The notes: generated from the letters alone by a model not told the origin. Numbered from the stretch's first letter, positions 8,654-16,886 are shown. The stretch: 55,301 nt of DNA from CAZVFX01 sp964626565 (GCA_964626565.1 CAZVFX010000038.1:1-55301), one strand, 5' to 3'. Made by a program: numbers and translations.

Positions 8654-10437
8654 GAAGAATGCGCGGAAAGGGTTTTCAGCAGGAACTCCACCAGCCTTAG
8701 TCGCGCCTCCTCTTCCCCTTCATACGACACCTCGAACACTACTGTGCGCCGGGTTACTTCCACGTCCCCCTCGGGCGGGAAGAGGTAGGAGAATAGATTT
8801 GCGTAGGCGCAGGACGGGGATGAGCAGGCGGCCAGGCCCGCACCGGTGCCGGCTCTTCTGTCACCCTCAAGCGCCAGTAATTCCCGGGCGTGGGCCACCT
8901 TCTTCTTCACCGGCCCGGCCTCGTCGCCTAGCCGGTCCGACAGGTCGTCCACCGCATCGCACAGCGCATCCAGCGCTTCCACCAGTTGATCGGGCGAACG
9001 GTTTTCGTCGTCGGTGGGGGTAAACGGAATCTCACCCCCTTTCTCCACTGCACTGGCGAACTGCGTCGCCTCGTCCGGGTCTGGGAACGCCAGCGTAACC
9101 CGAACCCTCCCTTTCGCGTCGTCTTCGTCGGGCAGCAGGGCCACCGAGAGGAACGAGCTTTGCTTCTTGCGGGAGCTTTCCAGGCTGATGAAGAAGTCGA
9201 AATCTCCATCTGCTGAGAGGGTGTGAGGCCCGGAGTCCACCCGGCCGTTGTCCAGGTTGCTTTCCAGGCGGGCCAGCAGCAACGGGTGTCCCACGACAAC
9301 CGACCCCTCCTTCTCCAGACAGGCTTGATCGTTCCCGGTCAACGCGGCAGCCATTTTGTCGCACAGGTCGCCCGGGCCTTCTCCTTCAAATCCGGCCATG
9401 AGCAGGTGGCCCTCAGGATAGACTGCGCAGGTGAACTCGTCTTCTTCCACCGCCTCGAAGAAGGTGGCGGTGGCGATGTGCCCGCAGTTGAGCTCCCCTG
9501 CCAACGCGGCCCGGGCGGTGGCCACGAACTTGGCCCCGTGGGGCAGGTAGGCGCGGGCAGAATGAAAGGGCGGCATGGCCATGAGGGCAATAGGGATGGA
9601 GAGCATCACCGACCCCAACACCATGTAGGGGTCGAAACCCGTGGTAATCTCGGCGTCGCCCCTTTCCTCGCGTTTCTTCTCCATGAAATAGGACAGTGCG
9701 ATGCCCACAATGTAGAGAATGGTGAGCGGGATGGCCATGAGCACCTGGGAGATGACGTCAGGAGGAGTCAGCAGCGAACCTATTACGAAGGACAGAGCGA
9801 TGAAGTAGCGGATCCACTTGAGGTATTTGCGGTAGTCCATCAAGGGGGTGGCAGCCAGCAGCACCATGACCAGGGGCAGCTCGAAAATGGTGCCGAATCC
9901 GAAGAGGAAGGTGAGCGCGGTGGAATAGGCGCTCTTCATGGTTACCTGAAAATCAACGCCTCCGCTGCCCATAGTGAATCCGGTCAGGTAGTCCATGACC
10001 AGCGGCAGCACTATGCGGTAGCAGAATACCAGCCCGAGGAAGAACATGAAGATGGAGAAGACCACAATGCGGCGCATGGGCCGAATCTCTCTGCCTGTGA
10101 GGCCGGGTTTTACGAAAGCCCAGACCTGGTAGAGAAGGACCGGCACGGTGAGCACGATGGCGGTCATGATGCTGAGCTTGAGGTACACGACAATCGCTTC
10201 GATGGTTTCGATAGCCGTGAGCTGGTAGATGCCGTGCTGCGCGAGTCCCTGTCGCACCGGTCTGGTTATCAACTGGAAGAGCTCTTCGCGCATGGTCCAG
10301 GCGGCGAAGAAACCAACTCCCATGACTGCGACGGTGACCAGTAGGCGGTTTCTTAGTTCTGCCAGATGATCCCAGAAAGAGACTGCACCGGATTCCCCGA
10401 CTACCGCGTCGGTAGGTTCACTCGTAACGTCGGTCAT
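8647..10437 (-). CDS. tatC: TatC, Tat translocase subunit with long C-terminal extension
   Basis: The first ~260 residues are a standard TatC: FWDHLAELRNRLL at the N-terminus, the periplasmic TAIETIEAIVVYLKLS region, GLTGREIRPMRR after TM2, a conserved Glu in FGFGTIFELPLVMVLL, and SFVIGSLLTPPDVISQVLMAIPL. TatC binds the twin-arginine signal of folded substrates. Normal TatC is about 250 residues; this one is 596. After TM6 there is a charged loop (MEKKREERGD), an additional membrane segment (YMVLGSVMLSIPIALMAMPPF) and about 300 residues with no recognised family, including four Cys and mixed alpha/beta composition. TM7 would place that domain in the periplasm if TatC has its usual topology. 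The ATG directly abuts the tatA stop (TAAATG), so the two are translationally coupled. Confidence 0.93.
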   Translation of the reverse strand: MTDVTSEPTDAVVGESGAVSFWDHLAELRNRLLVTVAVMGVGFFAAWTMREELFQLITRPVRQGLAQHGIYQLTAIETIEAIVVYLKLSIMTAIVLTVPVLLYQVWAFVKPGLTGREIRPMRRIVVFSIFMFFLGLVFCYRIVLPLVMDYLTGFTMGSGGVDFQVTMKSAYSTALTFLFGFGTIFELPLVMVLLAATPLMDYRKYLKWIRYFIALSFVIGSLLTPPDVISQVLMAIPLTILYIVGIALSYFMEKKREERGDAEITTGFDPYMVLGSVMLSIPIALMAMPPFHSARAYLPHGAKFVATARAALAGELNCGHIATATFFEAVEEDEFTCAVYPEGHLLMAGFEGEGPGDLCDKMAAALTGNDQACLEKEGSVVVGHPLLLARLESNLDNGRVDSGPHTLSADGDFDFFISLESSRKKQSSFLSVALLPDEDDAKGRVRVTLAFPDPDEATQFASAVEKGGEIPFTPTDDENRSPDQLVEALDALCDAVDDLSDRLGDEAGPVKKKVAHARELLALEGDRRAGTGAGLAACSSPSCAYANLFSYLFPPEGDVEVTRRTVVFEVSYEGEEEARLRLVEFLLKTLSAHSSY

Positions 10438-11031
10438 TTAGGAATCCCTGTGGTCGCTGTCATCAGGGTCTTCCGCAGGTGCGTCCTCAGATTCGTCTCC
10501 CGTTCCGTCTCCGGACTCGTTGCCGGGTTTGTCCGCAGTCTTTTCCTCGGGCTCCTCCCCGGGCTCTTCTTTGGGCTCTTCTTTGGGCTCTTCTTTGGGT
10601 TCTTCTTTGGGCTCGTCCTCGTCTTCGGCCGCTTCCCGGTATGCTTCCTCCGCGGCCTGCCGCTCGACCCTTTCGTCCCGGACTTCGGAGTCATCCTCGC
10701 CGCCGGCTTCCTTTTCCGCCTCGCCTTCTTCTGCAGACTCGGCTTCCTCTTCCTCAGCGGATGGCAAGGGTGGAGGGAGTTGGGGGGGGGCGGTCTTGGG
10801 CCGATAGGGTTTGCTCAGGTCGAGGTCTCTCCTGTCAACTTTGCCCCCGTCCATGATCTGGTCGAGCCCGATCTCTTCCTTGATTTCATCGGTGGCCCGG
10901 CGAATTCCGCGTAGCGCCTTGGCCATGGATCGAGCCATTTCGGGGAGCTGTTTTGGCCCGAAAATGAGCAGAACGATGACCATCACGACGGCCAATTCGC
11001 CCGAGCCGATGCCGCCCAGGAAGGCTATCAT
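10438..11031 (-). CDS. tatA: TatA/TatB-family translocase subunit with acidic tail
   Basis: A 197-residue Tat pore subunit. The start chosen is the ATG giving MIAFLGGIGSGELAVVMVIV, because TatA proteins begin with their membrane helix; upstream in-frame GTG/ATG codons would add a hydrophilic leader that does not fit. The helix is followed by the FGPKQLPEMARSMAKALRGI hinge and amphipathic helix. The remaining ~130 residues are a low-complexity Glu/Asp/Pro-rich tail with tandem PKEE units. TatA and TatB cannot be told apart with certainty; Gly-Pro-Lys and the short first helix favour TatA, the long tail is more like TatB. The ATG overlaps the stop of a short upstream reading frame (ATGA), suggesting coupled translation. 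Confidence 0.88.
   Translation of the reverse strand: MIAFLGGIGSGELAVVMVIVLLIFGPKQLPEMARSMAKALRGIRRATDEIKEEIGLDQIMDGGKVDRRDLDLSKPYRPKTAPPQLPPPLPSAEEEEAESAEEGEAEKEAGGEDDSEVRDERVERQAAEEAYREAAEDEDEPKEEPKEEPKEEPKEEPGEEPEEKTADKPGNESGDGTGDESEDAPAEDPDDSDHRDS
10549..10620. repeat. 12-base tandem repeat inside tatA
   Basis: Six consecutive 12-base units related to GGGCTCTTCTTT; the second to fourth are identical. They encode the Pro-Lys-Glu-Glu repeat of the TatA tail and are likely to vary in copy number by slippage. Confidence 0.85.
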
Positions 11032-11081
11032 GGGAAACGCAGTGCAGGCCAATTGGCAATGTTGCCGCTGGCGATGTTCAT
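11028..11081 (-). CDS. Possible 17-residue leader peptide upstream of tatA
   Basis: A short frame MNIASGNIANWPALRFP begins with ATG preceded by a good Shine-Dalgarno (GGGAAGGGAACA) and its TGA stop overlaps the tatA ATG (ATGA). The tatA start itself has no good ribosome site, so re-initiation from this frame would explain how tatA is translated. This is inference from layout; the peptide matches no family I know. Confidence 0.45.
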   Translation of the reverse strand: MNIASGNIANWPALRFP

Positions 11082-11139
11082 TGTTCCCTTCCCGGTTTTG
11101 CATGCCCTTCTCCACCGTCTAATAAGGCACCGAACACCT

Positions 11140-11167
11140 AATATAGCTGCATTTCTGGAAATTACAA
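11140..11167 (-). promoter_or_regulatory. Predicted promoter of tatA-tatC
   Basis: On the minus strand TTGTAA and TATATT are separated by 16 bases in an AT-rich patch about 60 bases upstream of the leader frame. This is a plausible sigma-70-type promoter. Confidence 0.45.
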
Positions 11168-11196
11168 AGGCTGATTCATGGCATTCCGGCGAGGTT

Positions 11197-11205
11197 TGTG
11201 ATAAT
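11197..11205 (+). promoter_or_regulatory. Possible extended -10 element
   Basis: TGTGATAAT resembles an extended -10 (TGN followed by a TATAAT-like hexamer) about 75 bases before the ATG at 11280. No good -35 box is seen. Confidence 0.35.
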
Positions 11206-11224
11206 ATCGCGAAAAGCTTGCCCC

Positions 11225-11240
11225 GCTGACAGCTGTCAGC
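11225..11240. promoter_or_regulatory. Perfect 16-base palindrome, operator candidate
   Basis: GCTGACAGCTGTCAGC equals its own reverse complement. It lies about 20 bases after the putative -10 element and 40 bases before the start of the next gene, a position typical for a repressor site, although a chance palindrome or an mRNA hairpin is possible. Confidence 0.4.
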
Positions 11241-11279
11241 CGCGATTTGTTGAAAGCAAAACAGGGAGGGTGCGGCTTA

Positions 11280-12176
11280 ATGGCGAATTCGGGCACAAGG
11301 CAAGATGGTGCAGCAACTGTTTCCATCTCATTCAGAGCGAAAGCTCGCGGGCAACAGTTTTTGGTCAGGCTCCGTGCGGTCAAGCACAGTCACGGACTGC
11401 TCCAATCCCCTTTCCCCCTCAGAAAAGGGGAACTTCTGGCGCTTCAGCCAACCGGGTTCGGGGAGGCTGGATATGACAAGTTGCAGCTTTTCGCGTCGGT
11501 GCAGCGGGAGCACGACAGGAAGGGGATGTTCGTCGTTTCCTGGGAGAAACTGATCTGCCCCACGGGCACCACTCGGATACTGGATTTCCTGCAGAACGCA
11601 TTTGGAGTCACTCTGGATTGGGAGCTGGACGAGGACGATCTGGTGGAAGGCCAGATGGTCTATTTTGATTTCGGCACCATGTCATTGTTGTCTCCCGGCC
11701 GCGGCAAACTGGAAGCGAGTTTTTCCTTTTCCAGCGAGCCGACGCTGGGAACCGGTGCGATCGCGTCGGGACGGTCACAACCGACTCCGGCCGAACCACC
11801 GGAGGCTGAAGAAGATGCGACTTCAACTCAGGCTGCGCAGCCTCAGCCCAAGCCGCAGGCAGCACCCGCCCCGCCACCTCCTCCCGAGAAAAAGATCGGT
11901 GAAGTGGGCGAAGACGGCATGGTGGAGATGTTTGGCCTCAAAGTGAGCGCCGATGCCTGGGAAAGCCTCGACAACCTGGGCACCAAGCACACCGATGACA
12001 AGACGGGCGCCACAAAAGTCTCTAAAGCTCCTTCGAAGCAGCAGCAGCAGCAGGCCGCTCAACAGCCTGCGCAAGGGCAACCAAACGGGGCGGTCAACGG
12101 CAACGGCGACAAGCCCAAGAAGATGTCCTCCTTGCTGCGCAAGCTGGCGACCAAACTGGCTGACAAGCAGGATTGA
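11280..12176 (+). CDS. Hypothetical protein, Pro/Gln-rich middle, PilZ-like N-terminus possible
   Basis: A 298-residue protein that I do not recognise with confidence. The ATG follows GGGAGG with a 10-base gap. Residues 10-140 look globular: alternating hydrophobic strands (VSISFRAKARGQQFLVRLRA, FPLRKGELLALQPTGF) that recall a PilZ-type barrel, but the PilZ RxxxR and (D/N)xSxxG motifs are not clear. Residues ~150-205 are rich in Pro, Ala, Glu and Gln; a short conserved-looking patch follows (GMVEMFGLKVSADAWESLDNLG), then a Gln run, and a basic amphipathic C-terminus (MSSLLRKLATKLADKQ). No signal peptide. It stands alone between the tat genes (divergent) and the carbamoyltransferase (convergent). 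Confidence 0.6.
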   Translation: MANSGTRQDGAATVSISFRAKARGQQFLVRLRAVKHSHGLLQSPFPLRKGELLALQPTGFGEAGYDKLQLFASVQREHDRKGMFVVSWEKLICPTGTTRILDFLQNAFGVTLDWELDEDDLVEGQMVYFDFGTMSLLSPGRGKLEASFSFSSEPTLGTGAIASGRSQPTPAEPPEAEEDATSTQAAQPQPKPQAAPAPPPPPEKKIGEVGEDGMVEMFGLKVSADAWESLDNLGTKHTDDKTGATKVSKAPSKQQQQQAAQQPAQGQPNGAVNGNGDKPKKMSSLLRKLATKLADKQD

Positions 12177-12183
12177 GGAGTGC

Positions 12184-12217
12184 AGGCGGTAGGAGAGGAT
12201 AGGCGGTAGGCGGTAGG
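12184..12217. repeat. Intergenic GTAGGCG heptad repeat
   Basis: The spacer between two convergent genes contains GGCGGTAGG and then ATAGGCG-GTAGGCG-GTAGG. This is the reverse complement of the CGCCTAY heptad at 6688-6708. The rest of the spacer to 12261 is low-complexity (repeated GAATCCA-like words) and holds no gene. Confidence 0.55.
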
Positions 12218-12261
12218 AAAAACTGAGAATCCAAGTCAGAATCCAGAAACTAGAAACGTCC

Positions 12262-13974
12262 TTAGTCCTTGGTCGTTACCAGCCGGTCTTCGAGAACTAG
12301 TGCGTCGACTACGCCTCGTTGAAGTTCTTCGAGAGCTTGGGCTGCAGTGGCGACGATCGGTTGCTCGTGGCGGTTGAAGCTGGTGTTGATAAGCACTGGT
12401 ACACCGGTGAGTTTTTCGAATTCTTCAAGCACCGCAAACATGAAGGGAGTGTTCTTTCGGTCTACGTACTGGGGCCGGGCGGTGCCGTCGATGTGAACGA
12501 TGGCCGGAGCCTCTTCTTCCGCTCTCGAAGTGGAAGGTAGACATACTGTCATGAAACGGGAGGCGAAGGCTCCCTTGTCCGACATGTCGAAGAACTGCGC
12601 CGCCTTCTCTTCCGCGATCACTGGCGCAAAAGGCATGAACTCGGTTCGGTCGAGGCGCTCGTTGAGCCAATCCATGACCGACGGGTCGAAGGGGTGATAT
12701 AGGATGCTGCGGTTGGTCAGCGCCCTGGGCCCGTACTCCATGCGGCCGCGGACTACTCCTACCACCTTCCCTTCCTTGATGAGGCTGGCAGTGCGGGCGG
12801 CAAGGTGGGCGAGGTCGCCCTTTTCCACCACCAGCGAATCGGTATCAGGGTCGACGAGTTCTTGCGTACCCCCTGCCTCGGTACCGAGAAAGACGTGCTC
12901 GATCTTTCTGGGCTGCGCACCGTACTTGCGGGCCGCCACATCCAGCGCGGCGCCCATGGCAACGCCCCCGTCCCCCATGTGGGGATGCACGAAGAAATCG
13001 TGGACTGACGGGAGGCGCAGAATCTCCAGGTTCAGTTTGACGTTTGCAAATACTCCTCCGGCGACGGCGACCCGGGCCTCCCCTGTTTTCGTGAGGCCCA
13101 CTTCCACCAGATGCACGACAAGTTCTTCCAGCAGCCGTTGTGCGCCCCAGGCAATCTGCTCGCGGTCGAATCCTTCCAGCGCTTTCCCCATTTCCGTGAC
13201 CAGGCGTTTCCAGAACAAGTGCTTGCGGTTGCGCACCAGGAATCTATCACCCGCGGCCTCGTAGAGCGTTTTGAGCGCGGTGAGGGCTTCGGGGCACTCC
13301 TTGTAAGCGGCTAGCCCGGTGATTTTGCCTCCGTGGCGGTCGGGATTGAAGCCGCACAGATGCGTTACCGCAAGCCAGAAGTCGCCCAGGGAGTGAATGC
13401 GGGGAAGGGAATCGAGCATTTCGATTGTGCCCTGTCTTCCTCTCCACAGCGAGCCGGACAGACCGTCGCCGCCGGCGTCGATGGTAATCACTGTGGCGCC
13501 TTCGGAGAAGCCGGAGGTGAAGTAGGCGCTGGCGGCGTGGGCCTGATGATGGGCAATGAACTGTCGCGGTGCGGTTATGCCGTGGTGCGCCAGCGTCTCG
13601 TTGATAATGCCCCGATTGCGGCGTCCGGCGTAGCTGGTGAGTTGAATGAGCTTTGTGGCGATTTCAGAAGCCATGAGCGGTCCGGCGAAGCGGGTGGCCA
13701 TGGTGTAAAGACGTCGGGTGAGTCCAACACGGTCGGACGGAAGGAAGGAGCTGAGTTCGGTTTCCACCAACCCGCGAAAGCCGAAAGCTACGTCGGTGAT
13801 TTCCTTGGGGTCTAGTTGAAGAAAGTCGAGGGCGTGCTGCAGGCTTTGGGAAGGGACCCCCCACTGCTGCTTGACCCCGGTGTAGCGCTCCTCGTTGGCT
13901 GCAAATAGGAGTTCGCCGGTGGGTGCCACCAGAGCTACTCCCGCGTCATGCCCATCATTTACGCCCAAGATCAC
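12262..13974 (-). CDS. Carbamoyltransferase (NodU/CmcH/TobZ family)
   Basis: A 570-residue O-carbamoyltransferase, the full family length, which transfers a carbamoyl group from carbamoyl phosphate to a hydroxyl via carbamoyl-adenylate. The start chosen is a GTG giving ILGVNDGHDAGVALV, the usual family N-terminus, with GGAGG upstream; longer in-frame extensions would run over the efp promoter. Visible motifs: metal-binding HHQAHAASAYF (His about 142/146), GGDGLSGSL, KITGLAAYKE, VAGGVFANVKLN, HPHMGDGGVAMGAA, and the C-terminal domain EYGPRALTNRSILYHPF and NTSFNRHEQPIV. The usual EPIV is QPIV and the common ALGNRS is ALTNRS. No sugar, Nod-factor or antibiotic genes are adjacent, so the acceptor is unknown; a surface glycan or small molecule is possible. 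Confidence 0.92.
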   Translation of the reverse strand: MILGVNDGHDAGVALVAPTGELLFAANEERYTGVKQQWGVPSQSLQHALDFLQLDPKEITDVAFGFRGLVETELSSFLPSDRVGLTRRLYTMATRFAGPLMASEIATKLIQLTSYAGRRNRGIINETLAHHGITAPRQFIAHHQAHAASAYFTSGFSEGATVITIDAGGDGLSGSLWRGRQGTIEMLDSLPRIHSLGDFWLAVTHLCGFNPDRHGGKITGLAAYKECPEALTALKTLYEAAGDRFLVRNRKHLFWKRLVTEMGKALEGFDREQIAWGAQRLLEELVVHLVEVGLTKTGEARVAVAGGVFANVKLNLEILRLPSVHDFFVHPHMGDGGVAMGAALDVAARKYGAQPRKIEHVFLGTEAGGTQELVDPDTDSLVVEKGDLAHLAARTASLIKEGKVVGVVRGRMEYGPRALTNRSILYHPFDPSVMDWLNERLDRTEFMPFAPVIAEEKAAQFFDMSDKGAFASRFMTVCLPSTSRAEEEAPAIVHIDGTARPQYVDRKNTPFMFAVLEEFEKLTGVPVLINTSFNRHEQPIVATAAQALEELQRGVVDALVLEDRLVTTKD

Positions 13975-14112
13975 GTGCGCCAACGCCCTCCATCGCGAAG
14001 TCCGCTCAATACTACACCATCGAACCCGGCTTTCAAACTCCTTGCAAATCGAGTCTCCGGATTGTAATAAATCTTGTGTATTAACTGCTTTGGTAAAAGG
14101 GGGAGTTGAAAA

Positions 14113-14682
14113 ATGGTAATGGTCGAAGCAGGACAGCTGCGCAAGGGGCTGGCCATCATGTTGGAAGGCACACCGCACATGATTGTCGAAATGGAATTCA
14201 AGAAACCGGGCAAGGGTCAGGCGCTCTACAAATGCAAATTCAAGAACCTCCTTACCGAGCAGCTCTACGAGCGTACCTACCGGTCAGGAGATCGATTCGA
14301 GACCGCAGATGTCACTGAGACCGATTTCCAGTACTTGTACTCGGATGGCGATTCGTTTCATTTCATGCACACCGATACCTACGAGCAGATCCAGATTTCG
14401 GCGGACAATATCGGGGACCAGAAGCACTTCCTCAAGGAAGAGTTGGTAATCAAAGCGTTGCTTCACGAGGGCCATCCCATTGCCATCGAGCTGCCCAACT
14501 TCGTCATCCTGGAAGTGAGCCACGCCGACCCCGGCGTCAAAGGCGACACAGCCTCGGGAGCCACCAAGCCGGTGACCTTGGAGACGGGATACACCGTAAA
14601 CGTTCCGCTCTTCATCCAGGAAGGCAATTCGCTGAGGATCGATACCCGCACCGGGGCTTATGTTGAGCGAGTCAACCGGTAG
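14113..14682 (+). CDS. efp: Elongation factor P
   Basis: A 189-residue EF-P, of normal length, which rescues ribosomes stalled at proline runs. The three-domain layout is complete: KOW-like domain I with the loop FKKPGKGQALYKCKF, OB domain II (TETDFQYLYSDGDSFHFMHT), and domain III ending in FIQEGNSLRIDTRTGAYVER. With the first ATG as start the tip lysine in PGKGQ is residue 34, the position modified in E. coli. The ATG has GGGGGAG seven bases upstream. The next gene encodes the matching EpmA ligase and overlaps by 23 bases, so modification of Lys34 is very likely. Proline-rich proteins such as the kinases, TatA and other window products are natural clients. Confidence 0.97.
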   Translation: MVMVEAGQLRKGLAIMLEGTPHMIVEMEFKKPGKGQALYKCKFKNLLTEQLYERTYRSGDRFETADVTETDFQYLYSDGDSFHFMHTDTYEQIQISADNIGDQKHFLKEELVIKALLHEGHPIAIELPNFVILEVSHADPGVKGDTASGATKPVTLETGYTVNVPLFIQEGNSLRIDTRTGAYVERVNR

Positions 14683-15607
14683 ACCCCCACTGCTTTCCCG
14701 CCTGGCGGCTAAGTCCGGACAACTGGAAGTACGCAATTCGGTAATCGCCGGAGTGCGCAGTTATTTTGCCGGAGACGGCTACCTGGAAGTGGACACCCCG
14801 TTGCTGCTGGAGACGGTCGCTCCTGAGGAGCACATCGAACCGATTGAGTGTGCGGGCGGCTACCTGGCGACGTCGCCGGAAATACAGATGAAGCTGCTGA
14901 TGGCCGCCGGTTACGAGAGAATCTATCAGGTCACCCGGTCCTTTCGTCAAGGGGAGGTAGGGAAAAACCACTCTCCGGAATTTGCCATTCTGGAGTGGTA
15001 CCGAAAGGGCGACAGTGTGGAGCTTCTGGCCCGCGATGCGGAGGCCATGTTTCGGTGGGTGGCGCGCCAAGTGGGTTGCGTGGACCGCCTCTCATGGCAG
15101 GGGCGGTCCATTGACCTTTCAGCGCCGTGGCGAATTCGGTCGGTTCGTGATGTTTTCATGGAGATGGCGGGGTGGGACCCGGTGAGCGACTTTGACCCGT
15201 CGCGATTCGATCTGGATCTGGTGGAGAAAGTGGAGCCGAACCTGGGCCGTGGCGCGCCGGAGTTTCTCGCGTTCTACCCGGCGGAGTTGGGCTCATTGGC
15301 TCGTCTTCACCCGGACGATCACAGAGTGGCGCAGCGTTTGGAGTTGTACGTTGAGGGGTTGGAACTGGCTAACGGCTTCGTAGAGTTGAATGATGCTGCA
15401 GAGCAGCGCGCCCGGTTCGACAAAGCTGCCCGGGATATCCGTCGGCAGGGCCGGGTTCCGCCGCCGATGCCTGAGGCCTTTCTGGCCGCGCTGGCCCGGC
15501 TTCCCGACTGTGTCGGTATGGCCTTGGGCCTGGACCGGATGGTGATGCTGTTCGCAGATGCCGGAAGTATCGACGAAGTGCGCCCATTTGGGCCCTGCGA
15601 GGCATAG
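14660..15607 (+). CDS. epmA: EF-P lysine ligase EpmA (PoxA/GenX)
   Basis: A 315-residue lysyl-tRNA-synthetase-like catalytic core without the anticodon-binding domain, the size expected for EpmA (325 in E. coli). It adenylates a lysine-type amino acid and attaches it to EF-P. Class II motifs are visible: motif 1 around YFAGDGYLEVDTPLL, motif 2 IYQVTRSFRQGEVGKNHSPE with FAILEWYR, and motif 3 GMALGLDRMVMLF. The frame starts inside the end of efp and is presumably coupled to it. The partner lysine 2,3-aminomutase EpmB, which supplies beta-lysine in E. coli, is not in the window. Confidence 0.93.
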   Translation: MLSESTGRPPLLSRLAAKSGQLEVRNSVIAGVRSYFAGDGYLEVDTPLLLETVAPEEHIEPIECAGGYLATSPEIQMKLLMAAGYERIYQVTRSFRQGEVGKNHSPEFAILEWYRKGDSVELLARDAEAMFRWVARQVGCVDRLSWQGRSIDLSAPWRIRSVRDVFMEMAGWDPVSDFDPSRFDLDLVEKVEPNLGRGAPEFLAFYPAELGSLARLHPDDHRVAQRLELYVEGLELANGFVELNDAAEQRARFDKAARDIRRQGRVPPPMPEAFLAALARLPDCVGMALGLDRMVMLFADAGSIDEVRPFGPCEA

Positions 15608-15622
15608 AAGACTGCGCCCGTT

Positions 15623-15637
15623 TGCACCTTTGGTGCA
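15623..15637 (+). terminator. Weak hairpin after epmA
   Basis: TGCACC-TTT-GGTGCA forms a perfect six-base stem with a three-base loop, followed by TTTCCC, 16 bases after the epmA stop. It may terminate or attenuate transcription into the next gene; the stem is short. Confidence 0.35.
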
Positions 15638-15656
15638 TTTCCCTGATACTGGATAT

Positions 15657-16886
15657 ATGATGATGGTGCGCATCCCACTCCTGGCCGCAGTCGCTATGTT
15701 CGCCTGCGGCGAGAACTCATCCCCGCCCGACGTCGCGGCTGACCCGGGCGGGCAAGCCGCCGAGGTGGAGGCTGAGGCGAAGGTCCCCATCGATAGCGGT
15801 TTTCTTCCCGAATTGCCCGATTCTGCGGGAACGGACGAGGGGGTGGCATTGGAGATCCCCGACACTACGCCGGACCAGGGCCTGGGGGCGGACCTCTTTG
15901 AGGGCGGCAACCCACTCGACGAGACGGGAGAACAGGATGGAGCCCAGCCGGTGGACATCAGCCTGGCGGAACTGCCGCCGCCCTCCGCTTTTGCCGGCCA
16001 ACCCTGTGTTACCGACAGCGACTGCATAGCGGGTTTGTGTGCGTTCACGGGATTTGGCGATTTCTGCGTCCCGTTCTGCGGGGTTGAAGCATGCCCTTCC
16101 GGCTGGACGTGCGTGGAGTCGGGAGAGAACGAAGTCTGCATGCCGCTGTCGCCGCAGGCGTGTGTGCCTTGCGGCGCGGCCAACTGCCCTGCGGCCTGGT
16201 GCCATGACCTGGGGCCGGAAGGGGAATACTGCCTCGGACCGTGTGGTCCGGCAACCGAGTGCCCGGAAGGCTTCTCCTGCAAGGCGGTGGAAGGGGGCGC
16301 GGTTCTGTGTGTCCCCCTCATCAAGAGCTGCTTGTGCCAGGCCAAGGACAAGGGGAAGCTGGTTGACTGCATGGTGACCAACGAATTCGGAAGCTGCCCC
16401 GGCTACGGTTTGTGCTCGGCGGACAGCGGGCTCATCGACTGTGACGCCGCGGTGCCCCAGCAGGAGAAATGCGACGGCAAGGACAACGACTGCGATAGCT
16501 GGATTGATGAGAACTTCCCCGACCTGGGCGAGATTTGCGACGGCCCGGACGACGACCTTTGCATGACCGGCGTTTACACCTGCGGTCCGGGGGGGCTGTC
16601 CCTTGCTTGCAGTGGAGAAGAACAGATGCCGGAAAAGTGCGACGGCAAGGACAACGATTGCGACGGCCTGGTGGATGAGGATTTCCCTCTTCTGGGCACC
16701 GTTTGCGGGGTAAGTCCAATGTGTGGCTACGGCTACTTCGCGTGTGGCTCTTCGGGAAAGATGGTGTGCTCTGGAGTGCTGCCCGAGCCTGAGGAGTGTG
16801 ACGGGGCTGACAACGATTGCGACGGTCTTGTAGATGAGGATTTCCCCGATGAAAACGGGGACGGTGTTGCAGATTGTCCCGAATAA
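15657..16886 (+). CDS. Lipoprotein with MopE-like metal-binding repeats
   Basis: A 409-residue exported protein. The start is the first of three adjacent ATG codons, giving a short signal peptide ending in AVAMFAC, a plausible lipobox. An acidic, Pro/Glu-rich linker (to about 115) leads to a Cys-rich region (CVTDSDCIAGLC; CPSGWTCVESG; CGPATECPEGFSC), and then three MopE-type units: CDGKDNDCDSWIDENF, CDGKDNDCDGLVDEDF and CDGADNDCDGLVDEDF. The name comes from the MopE surface protein of Methylococcus, which binds copper; the DNDCDG core also looks like a calcium site. Here metal binding is inferred. It opens a run of seven co-directional secreted-protein genes. Confidence 0.82.
   Translation: MMMVRIPLLAAVAMFACGENSSPPDVAADPGGQAAEVEAEAKVPIDSGFLPELPDSAGTDEGVALEIPDTTPDQGLGADLFEGGNPLDETGEQDGAQPVDISLAELPPPSAFAGQPCVTDSDCIAGLCAFTGFGDFCVPFCGVEACPSGWTCVESGENEVCMPLSPQACVPCGAANCPAAWCHDLGPEGEYCLGPCGPATECPEGFSCKAVEGGAVLCVPLIKSCLCQAKDKGKLVDCMVTNEFGSCPGYGLCSADSGLIDCDAAVPQQEKCDGKDNDCDSWIDENFPDLGEICDGPDDDLCMTGVYTCGPGGLSLACSGEEQMPEKCDGKDNDCDGLVDEDFPLLGTVCGVSPMCGYGYFACGSSGKMVCSGVLPEPEECDGADNDCDGLVDEDFPDENGDGVADCPE

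Noticed and set aside
9223..10344. 373-codon plus-strand frame opposite tatC
   Set aside because: Product is His/Glu/Gly-rich without fold features; tatC is certain on the minus strand.
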